A stretch of DNA of 64,000 nt from Glycomyces tritici. GTDB lineage: Bacteria > Actinomycetota > Actinomycetes > Mycobacteriales > Micromonosporaceae. Numbering within the stretch: position 1 is the stretch's first letter; each line of letters opens with the position of its first letter. The translations under genes were made by a program, and so were the position numbers. Below the pieces are notes generated by a model that was not told the DNA's origin, did no database searches, and saw only the letters and a program-made list of their open reading frames with translations. The DNA lies in assembly GCF_030403505.1 (NCBI RefSeq), contig NZ_JAUEMJ010000001.1, positions 557,762-621,761 of the forward strand. The letters run 5' to 3'. This document shows positions 26,651 to 35,598 of this stretch, one piece after another.

Positions 26651-27877
26651 CTAACGCTCGGACGCGTCCAACACTAGCCGTCGCGCGCACGCGCGCGCCC
26701 AGTTCTCCGCCTCGAGTACGTCTGCGACACTGCCGGGTCGCGAACCGTGCCCGGACAAGCCGTCCGGCGCGGCGGTGAGGACCGCTTCGATGGTGTCGAC
26801 GATGCCGAGGAACGGCAGCCGCCCGTCGCGGAAGGCGGCTACGGCCTCCTCGTTGGCGGCGTTGTACACGGCGGGCATGAGGCCGCCGGCGCGGCCGGCG
26901 TCCTTGGCCAGGGCGACGGCCGGGAACGCGGTCTCGTCGAGCGGCTCGAAGTGCCAGTCGGCGGCCTGCGTCCAGTCGACCGGCCGCGCGGAGCCGGGGA
27001 GGCGGTCGGGCCAGGCGAGCGCGTGGCCGATGGGCAGGCGCATGTCCGGCGGGGAGGCCTGGGCGATGGTGGAGCCGTCGGTGAACTCGACCATCGAGTG
27101 GATCACCGACTGCGGGTGGACCACGACCTCCAGCCGCTCGTACGGCACGTCGAAGAGCTCGTGGGCCTCGATCACCTCGAGAGCCTTGTTCACCATGGTC
27201 GCGGAGTTGATCGTGACGACCGGGCCCATGGCCCACGTGGGGTGGGCGAGCGCCTGGTCGACGGTGACCTGGGCGAGTTCACTGCGGGTCCTCCCGCGGA
27301 AGGGGCCGCCCGAGGCGGTGAGGATGAGCTTCGCGACCCGCTCCATCGAGCCGGAGCGCAGGCACTGGGCGAGCGCGGAGTGCTCCGAGTCGACCGGCAC
27401 GAGCTGGCCGGACTTCGCGAGCTCGCGCACGAGCGGGCCGCCGGCGACGAGGGACTCCTTGTTGGCCAGGGCCACTTGGCGTCCGGCCTTCAGCGCGGCG
27501 AGCGTGGGTTCGAGGCCGATGGAGCCGTTGATGCCGTTCACGACGGTGTCGCAGGGCCAGGCGGCCAGTTCGGCCATGGCCCTGCGTCCGGCGATGAGCT
27601 TCGGGATGCGCGCGTCGCCGGAGGTCCAGCCGGCCTTGGTGGCGGCGGCGAACAGCCGGAGCTGGACGTCCTCCACCGACTTGGCGTCGGCGACCGCCAC
27701 GACGTCGACCCCCAGTTCGATCGCCTGCTCGGCCAGGAGTGCCGGATTGCCGCCGCCCGCGCCGATGCCGACGACGCGGAAGCGGTCGGGGTTGGCGCGG
27801 ACGATGTCGATGGCTTGCGTCCCGATGGAGCCGGTGGACCCCAGGAGCACGATCTCGCGTTGGTCAGTCACGGGCAT
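26651..27877 (-). CDS. dxr: 1-deoxy-D-xylulose-5-phosphate reductoisomerase
   Basis: Dxr converts DXP to MEP with NADPH, the committed step of the non-mevalonate isoprenoid pathway. The 408-aa enzyme has the NADPH-binding GSTGSIGTQAIDIV at its N-terminus, the metal/substrate motif PVDSEHSALAQCL, ASGGPFRG and the C-terminal NAANEEAVAAF. ATG 27877 gives the normal length. It sits 12 bp before rseP and 9 bp after purU. Confidence 0.97.
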   Translation of the reverse strand: MPVTDQREIVLLGSTGSIGTQAIDIVRANPDRFRVVGIGAGGGNPALLAEQAIELGVDVVAVADAKSVEDVQLRLFAAATKAGWTSGDARIPKLIAGRRAMAELAAWPCDTVVNGINGSIGLEPTLAALKAGRQVALANKESLVAGGPLVRELAKSGQLVPVDSEHSALAQCLRSGSMERVAKLILTASGGPFRGRTRSELAQVTVDQALAHPTWAMGPVVTINSATMVNKALEVIEAHELFDVPYERLEVVVHPQSVIHSMVEFTDGSTIAQASPPDMRLPIGHALAWPDRLPGSARPVDWTQAADWHFEPLDETAFPAVALAKDAGRAGGLMPAVYNAANEEAVAAFRDGRLPFLGIVDTIEAVLTAAPDGLSGHGSRPGSVADVLEAENWARACARRLVLDASER

Positions 27878-27886
27878 GATTATCCG

Positions 27887-28732
27887 CTAGCGGAAAACCA
27901 CCGTCTTGGTGCCGTTGATGAGGACGCGGTCGTCCAGGTGGGCGGCCAGGCCGCGGGCGAGGCAGGTCGATTCGAGGTCGCGTCCGGCGGCCACGAGCTC
28001 CTCGGGGCTGTGCGCGTGGTCGACGCGGGCCACCTCCTGCTCCACGATCGGCCCCTCGTCGAGGTCGGCGGTGACGTAGTGGCAGGTCGCGCCGATGAGC
28101 TTGACACCGCGGTCGTGCGCCTGGTGGTAGGGCTTGGCGCCCTTGAAGCTCGGCAGGAACGAGTGGTGGATGTTGAGGATCTTCCCCGGGAGCTTCGCGC
28201 AGAAGTCCGAGGAGAGGATCTGCATGTACCGGGCCAGGACCACGGTGTCGATGCGCTCCTCCTCGATGATGTCGAGGATCCGCTGCTCCTGGACGGCCTT
28301 GCCCTCGGGGCCGACGGGCAGGTAGTGGAACGGCACGCCCGAGGAGGCGGCGAGGTCGGCCCAGTCGGGGTGGTTCGAGACGACCGCGGCGGCCTCGCCG
28401 TGCAGGGCGCCGATACGGAAGCGGTACAGCAGGTCGTTGAGGCAGTGCCCCTGCTTGGAGGCCATGATGAGGACGCGGCGCTTGACGGCGCGGTCGTGCA
28501 GCTGCCAGTCCATGTCGAACTCGCGGGCGATGTCGGCGAAGCCCACGGCCAGTTCATCGCGCTGCGCGGCGGTGTTGAACTCGACGCGCATGAAGAAGCG
28601 ACCGGATCCGTGCTCGGAGAACTGCTGGGAGTCCTCGATGTTGGCGTCGCGGCGGGTCAGGAAACCCGAGACGGCGTACACGATGCCGAGGCGGTCGGGG
28701 CACGAGAGCGTGAGCACGAACTGGCTGGTCAT
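27887..28732 (-). CDS. purU: Formyltetrahydrofolate deformylase
   Basis: PurU hydrolyses 10-formyl-THF to formate and THF, balancing one-carbon pools for purine synthesis. The 281-aa protein has an N-terminal ACT domain (LTLSCPDRLGIVYAVSGFL) and a formyl-transferase hydrolase domain with NIHHSFLPSFKGAKPYHQA and ATCHYVTADLDEGPI, containing the Asn/His/Asp triad. ATG 28732 is used because the ACT domain begins immediately; the purine run GGTAGG lies too close to be ideal. It is the first gene of the purU-dxr-rseP-ispG row. The gap upstream (28733-28920) holds short inverted repeats (ACTCA-CCC-TGAGT; AGTCA-AG-TGACT) next to the neighbouring operon's stop. Confidence 0.95.
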   Translation of the reverse strand: MTSQFVLTLSCPDRLGIVYAVSGFLTRRDANIEDSQQFSEHGSGRFFMRVEFNTAAQRDELAVGFADIAREFDMDWQLHDRAVKRRVLIMASKQGHCLNDLLYRFRIGALHGEAAAVVSNHPDWADLAASSGVPFHYLPVGPEGKAVQEQRILDIIEEERIDTVVLARYMQILSSDFCAKLPGKILNIHHSFLPSFKGAKPYHQAHDRGVKLIGATCHYVTADLDEGPIVEQEVARVDHAHSPEELVAAGRDLESTCLARGLAAHLDDRVLINGTKTVVFR

Positions 28733-28920
28733 CCTACCAATGATACGGAGCTGCCCGAGCAGGCGACAATCGACTTCCATCACGGACGGGATGTCACGGG
28801 GTGTCGCATTTCGACCAGCTCCGCCGCGAGAAAGACGCCGGACAAGGAGGAAGGGCGGACTCTTTCGAGTTCACCCTTCGACCTTTATTGTAACTCACCC
28901 TGAGTAAGAGTCAAGTGACT

Positions 28921-30231
28921 TTAAGCGCCGATCTCGGCGTTGAGCTGCTCCATGAACGACTTGGTGCTGTCCTCGACGCTCACGTCGCCGAAGATCATCG
29001 TCTCGAACACGCCCAGCATGATGTCCGCGGCGGAACCGGAGCCGACCGGCGGCACCGGCGGGCCCTCGGCCAGCTCGGGGGTGATCGTCGCGATGAAGTC
29101 GGCGCCGAGCTTCTGGTCGGCCGGAAGGTTCGGCAGGATCCGGTCGCGCTGCGCGGTGTTCGAGGGCACGCCCCGGTCGCCCAGCATGAGGTCCAGCGAC
29201 TCGTCGCTGTTGAGCAGGAAGTCCACCAGCTTCGCGGCCGCGGCCTGGTCCGAGGTGGTGCGCGAGATCGACCAGTACATGGCCGACTTCAGGTACAGGC
29301 CCGGCTGGGTGCCGGTGCTCTCCCCCGGGACGCGCAGCAGGGCCAGGTCGGCGCCCAGGACCTTCTGGATCGCACCGATCTGGTTGGTCCAGTAGAACTC
29401 CGTGACACCGGTGCCCGTGGCCAGCGGCGCCTGGTCCTGGCCCGCGGAGAACGCCTCGACGATCTTGCTCGGCTCCGGGATCGCCCCGGCGTCGCGCAGG
29501 TCGAGGACCATCTGCCACCACTCGTTCATGGTCGGCTCGGTGAAGCCGAGCTTCCCGTCCGCGGTGTAGAGGCTCTCGCCCTTCTGGCGCGCGAAGATGT
29601 TGAACAGCGACTCGTTGCTGAACGAGATGGCCGAGTTGCCGATCGCGTCGCCCTTGGCCGACAGGTCGGTGAGGAACTGCGAGAAGTCCGCCCAGGACCA
29701 GGTCGTGTCGTCCGGCATGGCCATGCCCGCCGCCTCGACCAGTGCCGGGTTGACCAGCAGCGCCATGGCGTTCACGCCGGTGGCGATGCCGTAGGTCTCG
29801 CCGTCGAGCTGACCGGTCTTGAGCGTCCCCTCCTCGATCTTGGAGAGGTCGATGCCGATGTCGTCCAGCGCCAGCAGGGCGTTCTTGTCCGCGTAGTCGC
29901 GCAGGTAGCGCTCGTCCTGCTGGAGCACGTCGGGCGCGTTGTTGCCGGACACTGAAACGTTCAACGCGTCCCAGTAGGCGTCGAACTCGTTCGGGCTCGG
30001 CTTGATCGTGACGCCGTCGTTCTTCGCGAGGAAGGCGTCGACGATCTTCTGGGTGTACTCGTGGCGCGGGTCGGAGCCCCACCACCAGAAGTCGAGCTCG
30101 CCGTCGCCGTCCTTGGCACCGCCGCCGCCGCCGTTGCCGCAGGCCGCGAGGAGGGGTGCGGAGGCGGCGCCGAAGATCCCGGCTTTGGCGAGCGTTCTCC
30201 GAGAGACGCCCGAGGGGTTGGATGACTGCAT
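28921..30231 (-). CDS. Carbohydrate ABC transporter substrate-binding lipoprotein
   Basis: The 436-aa protein starts with a twin-arginine-like lipoprotein signal (SRRTLAKAGIFGAASAPLL) ending in the lipobox LAAC, then a Gly-rich linker. A family-1 solute-binding fold follows (GELDFWWWGSDPRHEYTQKI, PDVLQQDERYLRDYA, TWSWADFSQFLTDL). It should capture an oligosaccharide outside the membrane and deliver it to the two permeases encoded upstream. ATG 30231 has AAAGGA 8 nt upstream. It is the last gene of the operon driven by the LacI-controlled promoter at 32199-32227. No ATPase is encoded, so a shared MsiK-type ATPase is probably used. Confidence 0.94.
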   Translation of the reverse strand: MQSSNPSGVSRRTLAKAGIFGAASAPLLAACGNGGGGGAKDGDGELDFWWWGSDPRHEYTQKIVDAFLAKNDGVTIKPSPNEFDAYWDALNVSVSGNNAPDVLQQDERYLRDYADKNALLALDDIGIDLSKIEEGTLKTGQLDGETYGIATGVNAMALLVNPALVEAAGMAMPDDTTWSWADFSQFLTDLSAKGDAIGNSAISFSNESLFNIFARQKGESLYTADGKLGFTEPTMNEWWQMVLDLRDAGAIPEPSKIVEAFSAGQDQAPLATGTGVTEFYWTNQIGAIQKVLGADLALLRVPGESTGTQPGLYLKSAMYWSISRTTSDQAAAAKLVDFLLNSDESLDLMLGDRGVPSNTAQRDRILPNLPADQKLGADFIATITPELAEGPPVPPVGSGSAADIMLGVFETMIFGDVSVEDSTKSFMEQLNAEIGA

Positions 30232-30274
30232 TGTCGTGGTCCTTTCAGGACTTTGGTGAGGGTTGTTTGCCGGT

Positions 30275-31168
30275 TTACTTGATACCGGTGGTGGCGATAC
30301 CCCGGACGAGGTAGCGCTGGCCGGCGAGGAAGAACCCGAAGATCGGGCCCAGAGCCACAATAGACATGGCAAAAAGGGCGCCCCAGTTGGTGGTCCCCGT
30401 CGAGTCCATGAACAGGCGCAGCGCCAGCGGCACCGTCTGGAGGTCGACGTCGCGCAGGTAGATCAGCTGCGAGTAGAAGTCGTTCCAGGTCCAGATGAAC
30501 GTGAAGATCGCGGTCGTCGCCAGCGCGGGCATGCACAGCGGCATGATGACGCGCAGGTAGGTGCCCCAGTAGCCGCAGCCGTCGATCGAGGCGGCCTCGT
30601 CGAGCTCCTTGGGCAGTCCGCGGATGAACTGGACCATGAGGAAGATGAAGAACGCGTCGGTCGCCAGGAGCTTGGGCACGATGAGGGGCCAGAAGGTGTC
30701 GACCCAGCCGAGGTTGTTGAACAGGATGTACTGCGGGATGATCACGACGTGGATCGGCAGCATGATGGTGCCGAGCATGACCGCGAAGAGCATGCCGCGC
30801 ATGGGGAACCGCAGCCGCGCGAAGGCGTAGGCGGCCATGGAGCAGGAGACCAGGTTGCCGAGGATGGACCCGGCGACGATGACCATCGAGTTCCAGATGT
30901 ACTTCTCGAACGGGTGCGGGAGGGCGTTCCAGCCGTCGGCGTAGTTGCCCCATTCCCAGGAGGACGGGATGAGCCCCGGGTCGGCGAAGATCTCGTTGAT
31001 CGGCTTGAGACTGGCCGAGAGCATCCACAGCAGCGGGTAGATCATGACCATCGCCGCGATGATGAGCACCAGGTGGAAGACGAAGCGCTTGAGCCCGAGG
31101 GTCGCGGGGCTCTGCTTGGCGCGCGGCCGGGCCGGCGCGGGGGTCGGAGTCTCAGTCATTGTCGCCAT
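30275..31168 (-). CDS. Carbohydrate ABC transporter permease (MalG-like)
   Basis: The 297-aa protein has six membrane helices after a Pro-rich N-terminus. Its cytoplasmic EAA loop reads ELDEAASIDGCGYWGTYLRVIMP, the site that docks on the ATPase. It is the second subunit of a sugar importer. ATG 31168 overlaps the 3' end of the first permease gene; ATG 31159 is an in-frame alternative. The substrate-binding gene follows 43 bp downstream. Helix content and length are typical of the CUT1 subfamily, which imports oligosaccharides. Confidence 0.94.
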   Translation of the reverse strand: MATMTETPTPAPARPRAKQSPATLGLKRFVFHLVLIIAAMVMIYPLLWMLSASLKPINEIFADPGLIPSSWEWGNYADGWNALPHPFEKYIWNSMVIVAGSILGNLVSCSMAAYAFARLRFPMRGMLFAVMLGTIMLPIHVVIIPQYILFNNLGWVDTFWPLIVPKLLATDAFFIFLMVQFIRGLPKELDEAASIDGCGYWGTYLRVIMPLCMPALATTAIFTFIWTWNDFYSQLIYLRDVDLQTVPLALRLFMDSTGTTNWGALFAMSIVALGPIFGFFLAGQRYLVRGIATTGIK

Positions 31169-32153
31169 AGAACACCCAGAATTTCGACATCAGGAAGTTG
31201 AGCGCGGTGAAGATCGCGATGATGGCCAGCAGGAGCCAGGCGATGGCCGAGGCGTACCCCATGTCGAACTGGGTGAAGCCCTGGTCGTAGAGGTACAGCG
31301 TCAGGAACATCGTGGAGTCGGCCGGGCCGCCCTTGCCGCTGGAGATGATGAACGCCTGCGTGAAGGACTGGAACGAGTTGATGATCTGCAGCACGAGGTT
31401 GAAGAAGATGATGGGGGTCAGCAGCGGCAGGGTGACGCTCATGAAGCGCTGCATGACGCCGGCGCCGTCGATCTTCGCGGCCTCGTAGTACATGGCGGGG
31501 ATCTGCCGCAGGCCCGCCAGGAAGATGATCATCGGTGAGCCGAAGGTCCACACGTGCAGGATGATCAGGGTGCCGAGGGCGTAGTCGGGGTGGGAGACCC
31601 AGCCTTCGCCCTGGATGCCGAAGATGGCGAGGACCTGGTTGACGAGGCCTTCGGTGCCGAAGACCTGGCGCCACATGATCGCGATGGCGACGGAGCCGCC
31701 GAGCAGCGAGGGCAGGTAGAAGATCGAGCGGTAGAAGGCCATGCCGCGCAGGCCGCGGTCGAGGACGATCGCGAGGAGGAGCGCGGCGGCGAGCTGCAGG
31801 GGCACCGATACGAAGGTGTAGACGGCGGTGACCTTGATGGCGTTGGCCAGGCGCGGGTCCTCGAACATGCGGGCGTAGTTCTCGCCGCCCACCCATTCGC
31901 CGTAGCCGAGGCTGTAGTCGGTGAACGAGAGGTAGAACGAGGCGATCATGGGCCCGATGGTGATGGCCAGGAGGCCGATCAGCCACGGCGACAGGAAGCT
32001 CAGTGCGGCCCACCGCTCGCGGGAGCGGATGGACGCGCCGGTCCTCCTGCGGACCCGTTCGGGGCTCGGGGAGGGTGCGGAGGCGGCGTGCCCGGGGGGT
32101 GCTCCCGAGCTGCGCTGCTTCGGGCGCACCACAGCGACATCGTTGTCGGTCAT
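31152..32153 (-). CDS. Carbohydrate ABC transporter permease (MalF-like)
   Basis: The 333-aa protein has a ~45-residue basic/Pro-rich N-terminal extension, then six helices beginning LSFLSPWLIGLLAITIGPM, and the EAA loop YYEAAKIDGAGVMQRFMSVTLP. It is the first gene of the importer operon and the closest to the operator-containing promoter. It overlaps the second permease gene by 17 bp. The long extension is not needed for transport and is common in actinobacterial CUT1 permeases. Confidence 0.94.
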   Translation of the reverse strand: MTDNDVAVVRPKQRSSGAPPGHAASAPSPSPERVRRRTGASIRSRERWAALSFLSPWLIGLLAITIGPMIASFYLSFTDYSLGYGEWVGGENYARMFEDPRLANAIKVTAVYTFVSVPLQLAAALLLAIVLDRGLRGMAFYRSIFYLPSLLGGSVAIAIMWRQVFGTEGLVNQVLAIFGIQGEGWVSHPDYALGTLIILHVWTFGSPMIIFLAGLRQIPAMYYEAAKIDGAGVMQRFMSVTLPLLTPIIFFNLVLQIINSFQSFTQAFIISSGKGGPADSTMFLTLYLYDQGFTQFDMGYASAIAWLLLAIIAIFTALNFLMSKFWVFYGDND

Positions 32154-32198
32154 AAGGTTTTGGGACCTTTCGGAGGGGGTTGGCTCCTAGATCACATC

Positions 32199-32227
32199 AG
32201 GCTATGCAACCGCTTGCCTCTTGTCAA
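32199..32227 (-). promoter_or_regulatory. LacI-controlled promoter of the sugar importer operon
   Basis: On the minus strand TTGACA (32222-32227), a 17-bp spacer and TAGCCT (32199-32204) form a good vegetative promoter 45 bp before the first permease start. The spacer contains GGCAAGCGGTTGCA (32205-32218), a LacI/GalR-family type operator, so a bound repressor would block polymerase directly. Confidence 0.75.
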
Positions 32228-32313
32228 TGCCTGTACTTAAATTCCCGAATATCTTTCGCTCTCCGGTCCCGGGCCGTTACCGAAGCGCGATTCCGCCGCT
32301 CCCGCAACGAAAT

Positions 32314-32343
32314 GCGGCCCGCCCGGAAATCCGGGCGGGCCGC
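32314..32343 (-). terminator. Terminator of the MMPL gene
   Basis: GCGGCCCGCCCGG pairs perfectly with CCGGGCGGGCCGC across a 4-nt loop. On the minus strand it is followed by ATTTCGTT. It lies 24 bp beyond the MMPL stop. Confidence 0.8.
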
Positions 32344-32366
32344 TGGTTCCCCAGTGGATGGTCTGG

Positions 32367-34535
32367 TCAGCGCACCCCGGCGTGCGACCGCTCCTCAACG
32401 GCGGCAACCGAGTCGTCGCCCTCCTTGATGCCGTACTTGGAGTAGAGCCGGCCGAGCGGGCCCGGGACCCACCAGTTGGCGCGGCCGAGGAGGCGCATCG
32501 TGGCGGGCACGAGCAGCATCCGGACGACCGTGGCGTCCAGGAAGATCGCGATCGCCATGCCCAGGCCGATCATCTTCATGAAGGTGATGCCGCTGAAGGC
32601 GAACGCGCCCACCACCACGATGAGGATCAGGGCCGCGGCGGTGATGATCGAGCCGGTGGACTGCATGCCGCGCAGGACGGCGGTGCGGTTGTCGGCTCCC
32701 TTGTCCCATTCCTCCCGCACCCGCGAGAGCAGGAAGACCTCGTAGTCGGTGGCGAGGGCGAAGAGCAGGGCGATCATGAGCAGCAGGTTCGACGGGTCGA
32801 TGAAGCCCGAGGGCGTGAATCCCAGCGGGCCGGAGAGGTGGCCCTCCTGGAAGATCCACACCACGATGCCCAGCGCGGCGCCGAGCGAGACGGCGTTCAT
32901 CAGGACCGCCTTGATCGGCAGCACGATCGAGCCGAAGGCCAGGAACAGCACCACCATGGTCACGATGACGATGTAGCCGAGCATGTAGGGCAGGCCCTCG
33001 CCGATCGCGTCGAGCATGTCGACGCGGTCGGAGGCGCCGCCGGTCACGTACAGGTCGGCGCCGTCGACCTCGATGGCGCGGGTGTCCTCGATGAGGGTGC
33101 GGGCCTCGGCGCTGAACGGGTCGAGGTCGTAGAGGACGTCGAGGAGGGTCGCGTCGTCCTGGGGCGCGGCGGCGGGCACGACGTCGTCGACGTTGTCGAG
33201 CTCCAGGATCGCTGCAGTGGCTTCGGCGGCCGCATCTTGGCCACCGGTGACCATGACTTGGAACCGTTCCTCTTCGCCGCCCGGGAAATCGGCGGCGATG
33301 GTCTCGGTGACGACGCGGGACTCGGCGTCCTTCGGCATGTCGCGCTCGTCGACGCCGCCGAACTGCACGCCGAGGATCGGGCTGGCGAGCAGCGCCATGA
33401 ACGCCAGGACCGGCAGCAGCACCAGCACGGGGCGGCGCATCACGCCGGCCGCGAGGCCGTGCCAGAACCCGGTGTCGGTCTTGGGCTCCTTGTTCTTCCG
33501 CCAGGGCAGGCGGCCCTTGTCGACGCGGTGGCCGAGCAGGTAGAGCAGTGCCGGGAGCGCCACGAGCGCCGAGAGCATGGCCACGCCCACCGCGGACATG
33601 ACGCCGTAGGCGATGCCGTGCAGGAACGGCACGTCGACCAAGAGGAGGCCGCCCATCGAGAGGACGATGATGACGCCCGAGACCATGACGGTGCGACCGG
33701 CGGTGGCGACGGTGTTGAGCACGGCGCGGCGCTTGTCGCGACCGGCCGCGAGTTCCTCGCGGAACCGGCGGAGCACGAACAGCGAGTAGTCGATGGACAT
33801 GCCGAGGCCGATGATGGTGATGACGTTGGCCGCGAAGACCGAGACGTCGGTGAACTCGGTGATGACGCGGGTGATCGCGAAGCCGCCGAGGATCGACATG
33901 CCGCCGATGAGCAGGGGCAGCGAGGCGGCCACGAGGGCGCCGAAGACCACGATCATGATGAGCAGCAGGATCGGCATCGAGATCATCTCGGCGATCTCGA
34001 GGTCGTGCTGGACCTGCTCGTTGAGGTCGGCGAAGATCGCCGCACCGCCGCCGAGGGAGACGGTGAGGTCGCCGGTGTCCCCGGCGTCCCTCAGCTGGTC
34101 CTCGATGGCCTCGAAGGACTGGGCCTGGGCCTCGTCGGAGGAGCCGGCGAGCGAGACGGCCGCGTAGGTGGCGTGCCCGTCCTCGGAGACGAAGGACGGC
34201 AGCTGCGTGTCGTAGTAGGAGGTGACGGTCTCGACCCCCTCGAGGTCGTCGATGTCGGCGACCGCGCCCTTGACGGCCTCGGCGAATGCCGGGTCGTCCG
34301 CCGTCATCGTCTCGGACTCGTACAGGACCACGACTTCGGCGCCGGTGGAGCCGAACTCCTCCTCGATCGCCTCGGCGTCGCGCACCGACTGCGAGTCCTG
34401 GGAGACGTAACCGCCGTCGGTGAACTCGTCGAAGACCCCGAGTCCCCAGGTCGCGCCGATCGCGAAGACCGCGGCTATGCCGGCGACGATGAACCAGCGG
34501 GCTTTGATGACCGCTCTGCCTAGCAGGGAGTACAT
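32367..34535 (-). CDS. MMPL/RND-family transporter
   Basis: The 722-aa protein has the MMPL layout: one N-terminal span (FIVAGIAAVFAIGATWGLGVF), a large outer loop, five spans (ISMPILLLIMIVVFGALVA...), a duplicated outer loop and five further spans ending in FLDATVVRMLLVPATMRLLG. The motif GLGMSIDYSLFVLRRFREE in the span-4 region carries the Asp of proton relay. Actinobacterial MMPL proteins export lipids or drugs with the proton gradient. ATG 34535 has GGAG 6 nt upstream. It is divergent from a TetR gene with a shared operator region, so the two form a drug- or lipid-responsive pair. Confidence 0.94.
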   Translation of the reverse strand: MYSLLGRAVIKARWFIVAGIAAVFAIGATWGLGVFDEFTDGGYVSQDSQSVRDAEAIEEEFGSTGAEVVVLYESETMTADDPAFAEAVKGAVADIDDLEGVETVTSYYDTQLPSFVSEDGHATYAAVSLAGSSDEAQAQSFEAIEDQLRDAGDTGDLTVSLGGGAAIFADLNEQVQHDLEIAEMISMPILLLIMIVVFGALVAASLPLLIGGMSILGGFAITRVITEFTDVSVFAANVITIIGLGMSIDYSLFVLRRFREELAAGRDKRRAVLNTVATAGRTVMVSGVIIVLSMGGLLLVDVPFLHGIAYGVMSAVGVAMLSALVALPALLYLLGHRVDKGRLPWRKNKEPKTDTGFWHGLAAGVMRRPVLVLLPVLAFMALLASPILGVQFGGVDERDMPKDAESRVVTETIAADFPGGEEERFQVMVTGGQDAAAEATAAILELDNVDDVVPAAAPQDDATLLDVLYDLDPFSAEARTLIEDTRAIEVDGADLYVTGGASDRVDMLDAIGEGLPYMLGYIVIVTMVVLFLAFGSIVLPIKAVLMNAVSLGAALGIVVWIFQEGHLSGPLGFTPSGFIDPSNLLLMIALLFALATDYEVFLLSRVREEWDKGADNRTAVLRGMQSTGSIITAAALILIVVVGAFAFSGITFMKMIGLGMAIAIFLDATVVRMLLVPATMRLLGRANWWVPGPLGRLYSKYGIKEGDDSVAAVEERSHAGVR

Positions 34536-34606
34536 GTGCTTCTCCAATAAAGGTGAGGCGCTGACCGCTGGTGCGCGAGGGGCGCCTGGCGGTAGGATGG
34601 TGAGCG

Positions 34607-34670
34607 TTGATTAATTTGCTAACGGTGTTCACTATAATGAACGCCCATCGATAGAGTCAACACCGTTAAC
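34607..34670. promoter_or_regulatory. Divergent promoters and TetR-type inverted repeat between MMPL and tetR genes
   Basis: GCTAACGGTGTTCAC (34618-34632) and GTCAACACCGTTAAC (34656-34670) are inverted copies (13 of 15 bases). Between them a minus-strand promoter TTGACT-N18-TATAGT (34655-34660 and 34631-34636) faces MMPL. On the plus strand TATAAT (34633-34638) with TTGATT (34607-34612, 20-bp spacer) faces tetR. Binding of a TetR dimer would cover both promoters. Confidence 0.7.
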
Positions 34671-34693
34671 CAAGTTGTAGTCTGAGGAGAGCA

Positions 34694-35461
34694 GTGACCT
34701 CGAACACCGCGGGAGGCCCGTCCCGCCGCGAACGGATGCGCGCCGAGACGATCGCCGAGATCAAGGCGAGCGCCAGGAGACAACTGCTGGAGCAAGGCCC
34801 CAGCGGCATCTCCCTGCGGGCCATCGCCCGCGAGGTCGGCGTGACGCCCGCCGCGCTGTACCGGTACTTCGACAACCTCGACGCGCTGCTCATCCAACTC
34901 GTCTGCGACCTCTACGACGAACTTATCGCTGCAACGCGCGCGGCGATGGACGAAGCGCCGCCCGAGGCGCACCTCGAACGGATGAAGGCCTGGGTCTGGG
35001 CGTTCCGCGCCTGGTCAGTGGGCAACCGACGCGAATTCGAACTCATGATCAGCTACCCCGAGGGCAACAGCGCGATGTCGATCTGCGCCGACCCGGCGGC
35101 CATCGACGTCGAGCACCTCGACCCGGTGATACTGAAATCGATGGAGCACGCCCAGCTGTGCGGGCGCGAACTCGCCGCGTTCTACCGGCAGACCGAGGGC
35201 GAGGGGTTCGAGTTCGGCTCGGTCAGCCTGCCCGAGATGTCCGAGGGACTCCAGCAGGAGCTCATCGAGAGCTGCTCGCTGATGATCATCGGCGAACGCC
35301 TCCCGCTGTCGTGGGTGTTCGCGTTCACCTCGGCCTGGGTGCGGGTGTTCGGCCTGGTCACCATGGAGGCGTTCGGGTCGCTGCCGGTGCAGCACAACAT
35401 CGACGAGTTCTACAAGGCCCAGATCAAGTCCATGCTGCGCGACTTCGGCATGGAGGAGTGA
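34694..35461 (+). CDS. TetR/AcrR-family transcriptional regulator
   Basis: The 255-aa protein has the TetR helix-turn-helix (GISLRAIAREVGVTPAALYRYFDNLDALL at residues ~37-65) and a ligand-binding C-terminal domain of the size seen in MMPL-linked regulators (QHNIDEFYKAQIKSML at the end). The GTG start at 34694 has GAGGAG 5 nt upstream. It most likely represses itself and the divergent MMPL exporter through the inverted repeat at 34618-34670. The ligand is unknown. Confidence 0.93.
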   Translation: MTSNTAGGPSRRERMRAETIAEIKASARRQLLEQGPSGISLRAIAREVGVTPAALYRYFDNLDALLIQLVCDLYDELIAATRAAMDEAPPEAHLERMKAWVWAFRAWSVGNRREFELMISYPEGNSAMSICADPAAIDVEHLDPVILKSMEHAQLCGRELAAFYRQTEGEGFEFGSVSLPEMSEGLQQELIESCSLMIIGERLPLSWVFAFTSAWVRVFGLVTMEAFGSLPVQHNIDEFYKAQIKSMLRDFGMEE

Positions 35462-35488
35462 AGGGCCGGACCGTAACGGTCCGGCCCT
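35462..35488 (+). terminator. Hairpin after tetR
   Basis: AGGGCCGGACCG/CGGTCCGGCCCT around TAA starts immediately after the TGA stop of the TetR gene. The tail is CCGTCTC, so termination strength is uncertain. Confidence 0.55.
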
Positions 35489-35535
35489 CCGTCTCAAGAA
35501 GACTCCGCAGCGCCCTCTTCGACGCGGCCGCTTAA

Positions 35536-35598
35536 CTCAAGCATCCTCAGCGCGAGCGCTTCGACCCTGCTCAAGCATCCTCAGCGCGAGCGCTTCGA
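35536..35598. repeat. 29-bp direct repeat across the stop codon of the MBL-Rieske gene
   Basis: CTCAAGCATCCTCAGCGCGA continuing to GCGCTTCGA occurs at 35536-35564 and again, identical, at 35570-35598 (34-bp offset). The second copy contains the last codons and stop of the minus-strand gene; the first lies just beyond it. Confidence 0.9.

Noticed and set aside
35536..35598. CRISPR mini-array
   Set aside because: Only two 29-bp copies with a 5-bp gap, and one lies in a coding region.
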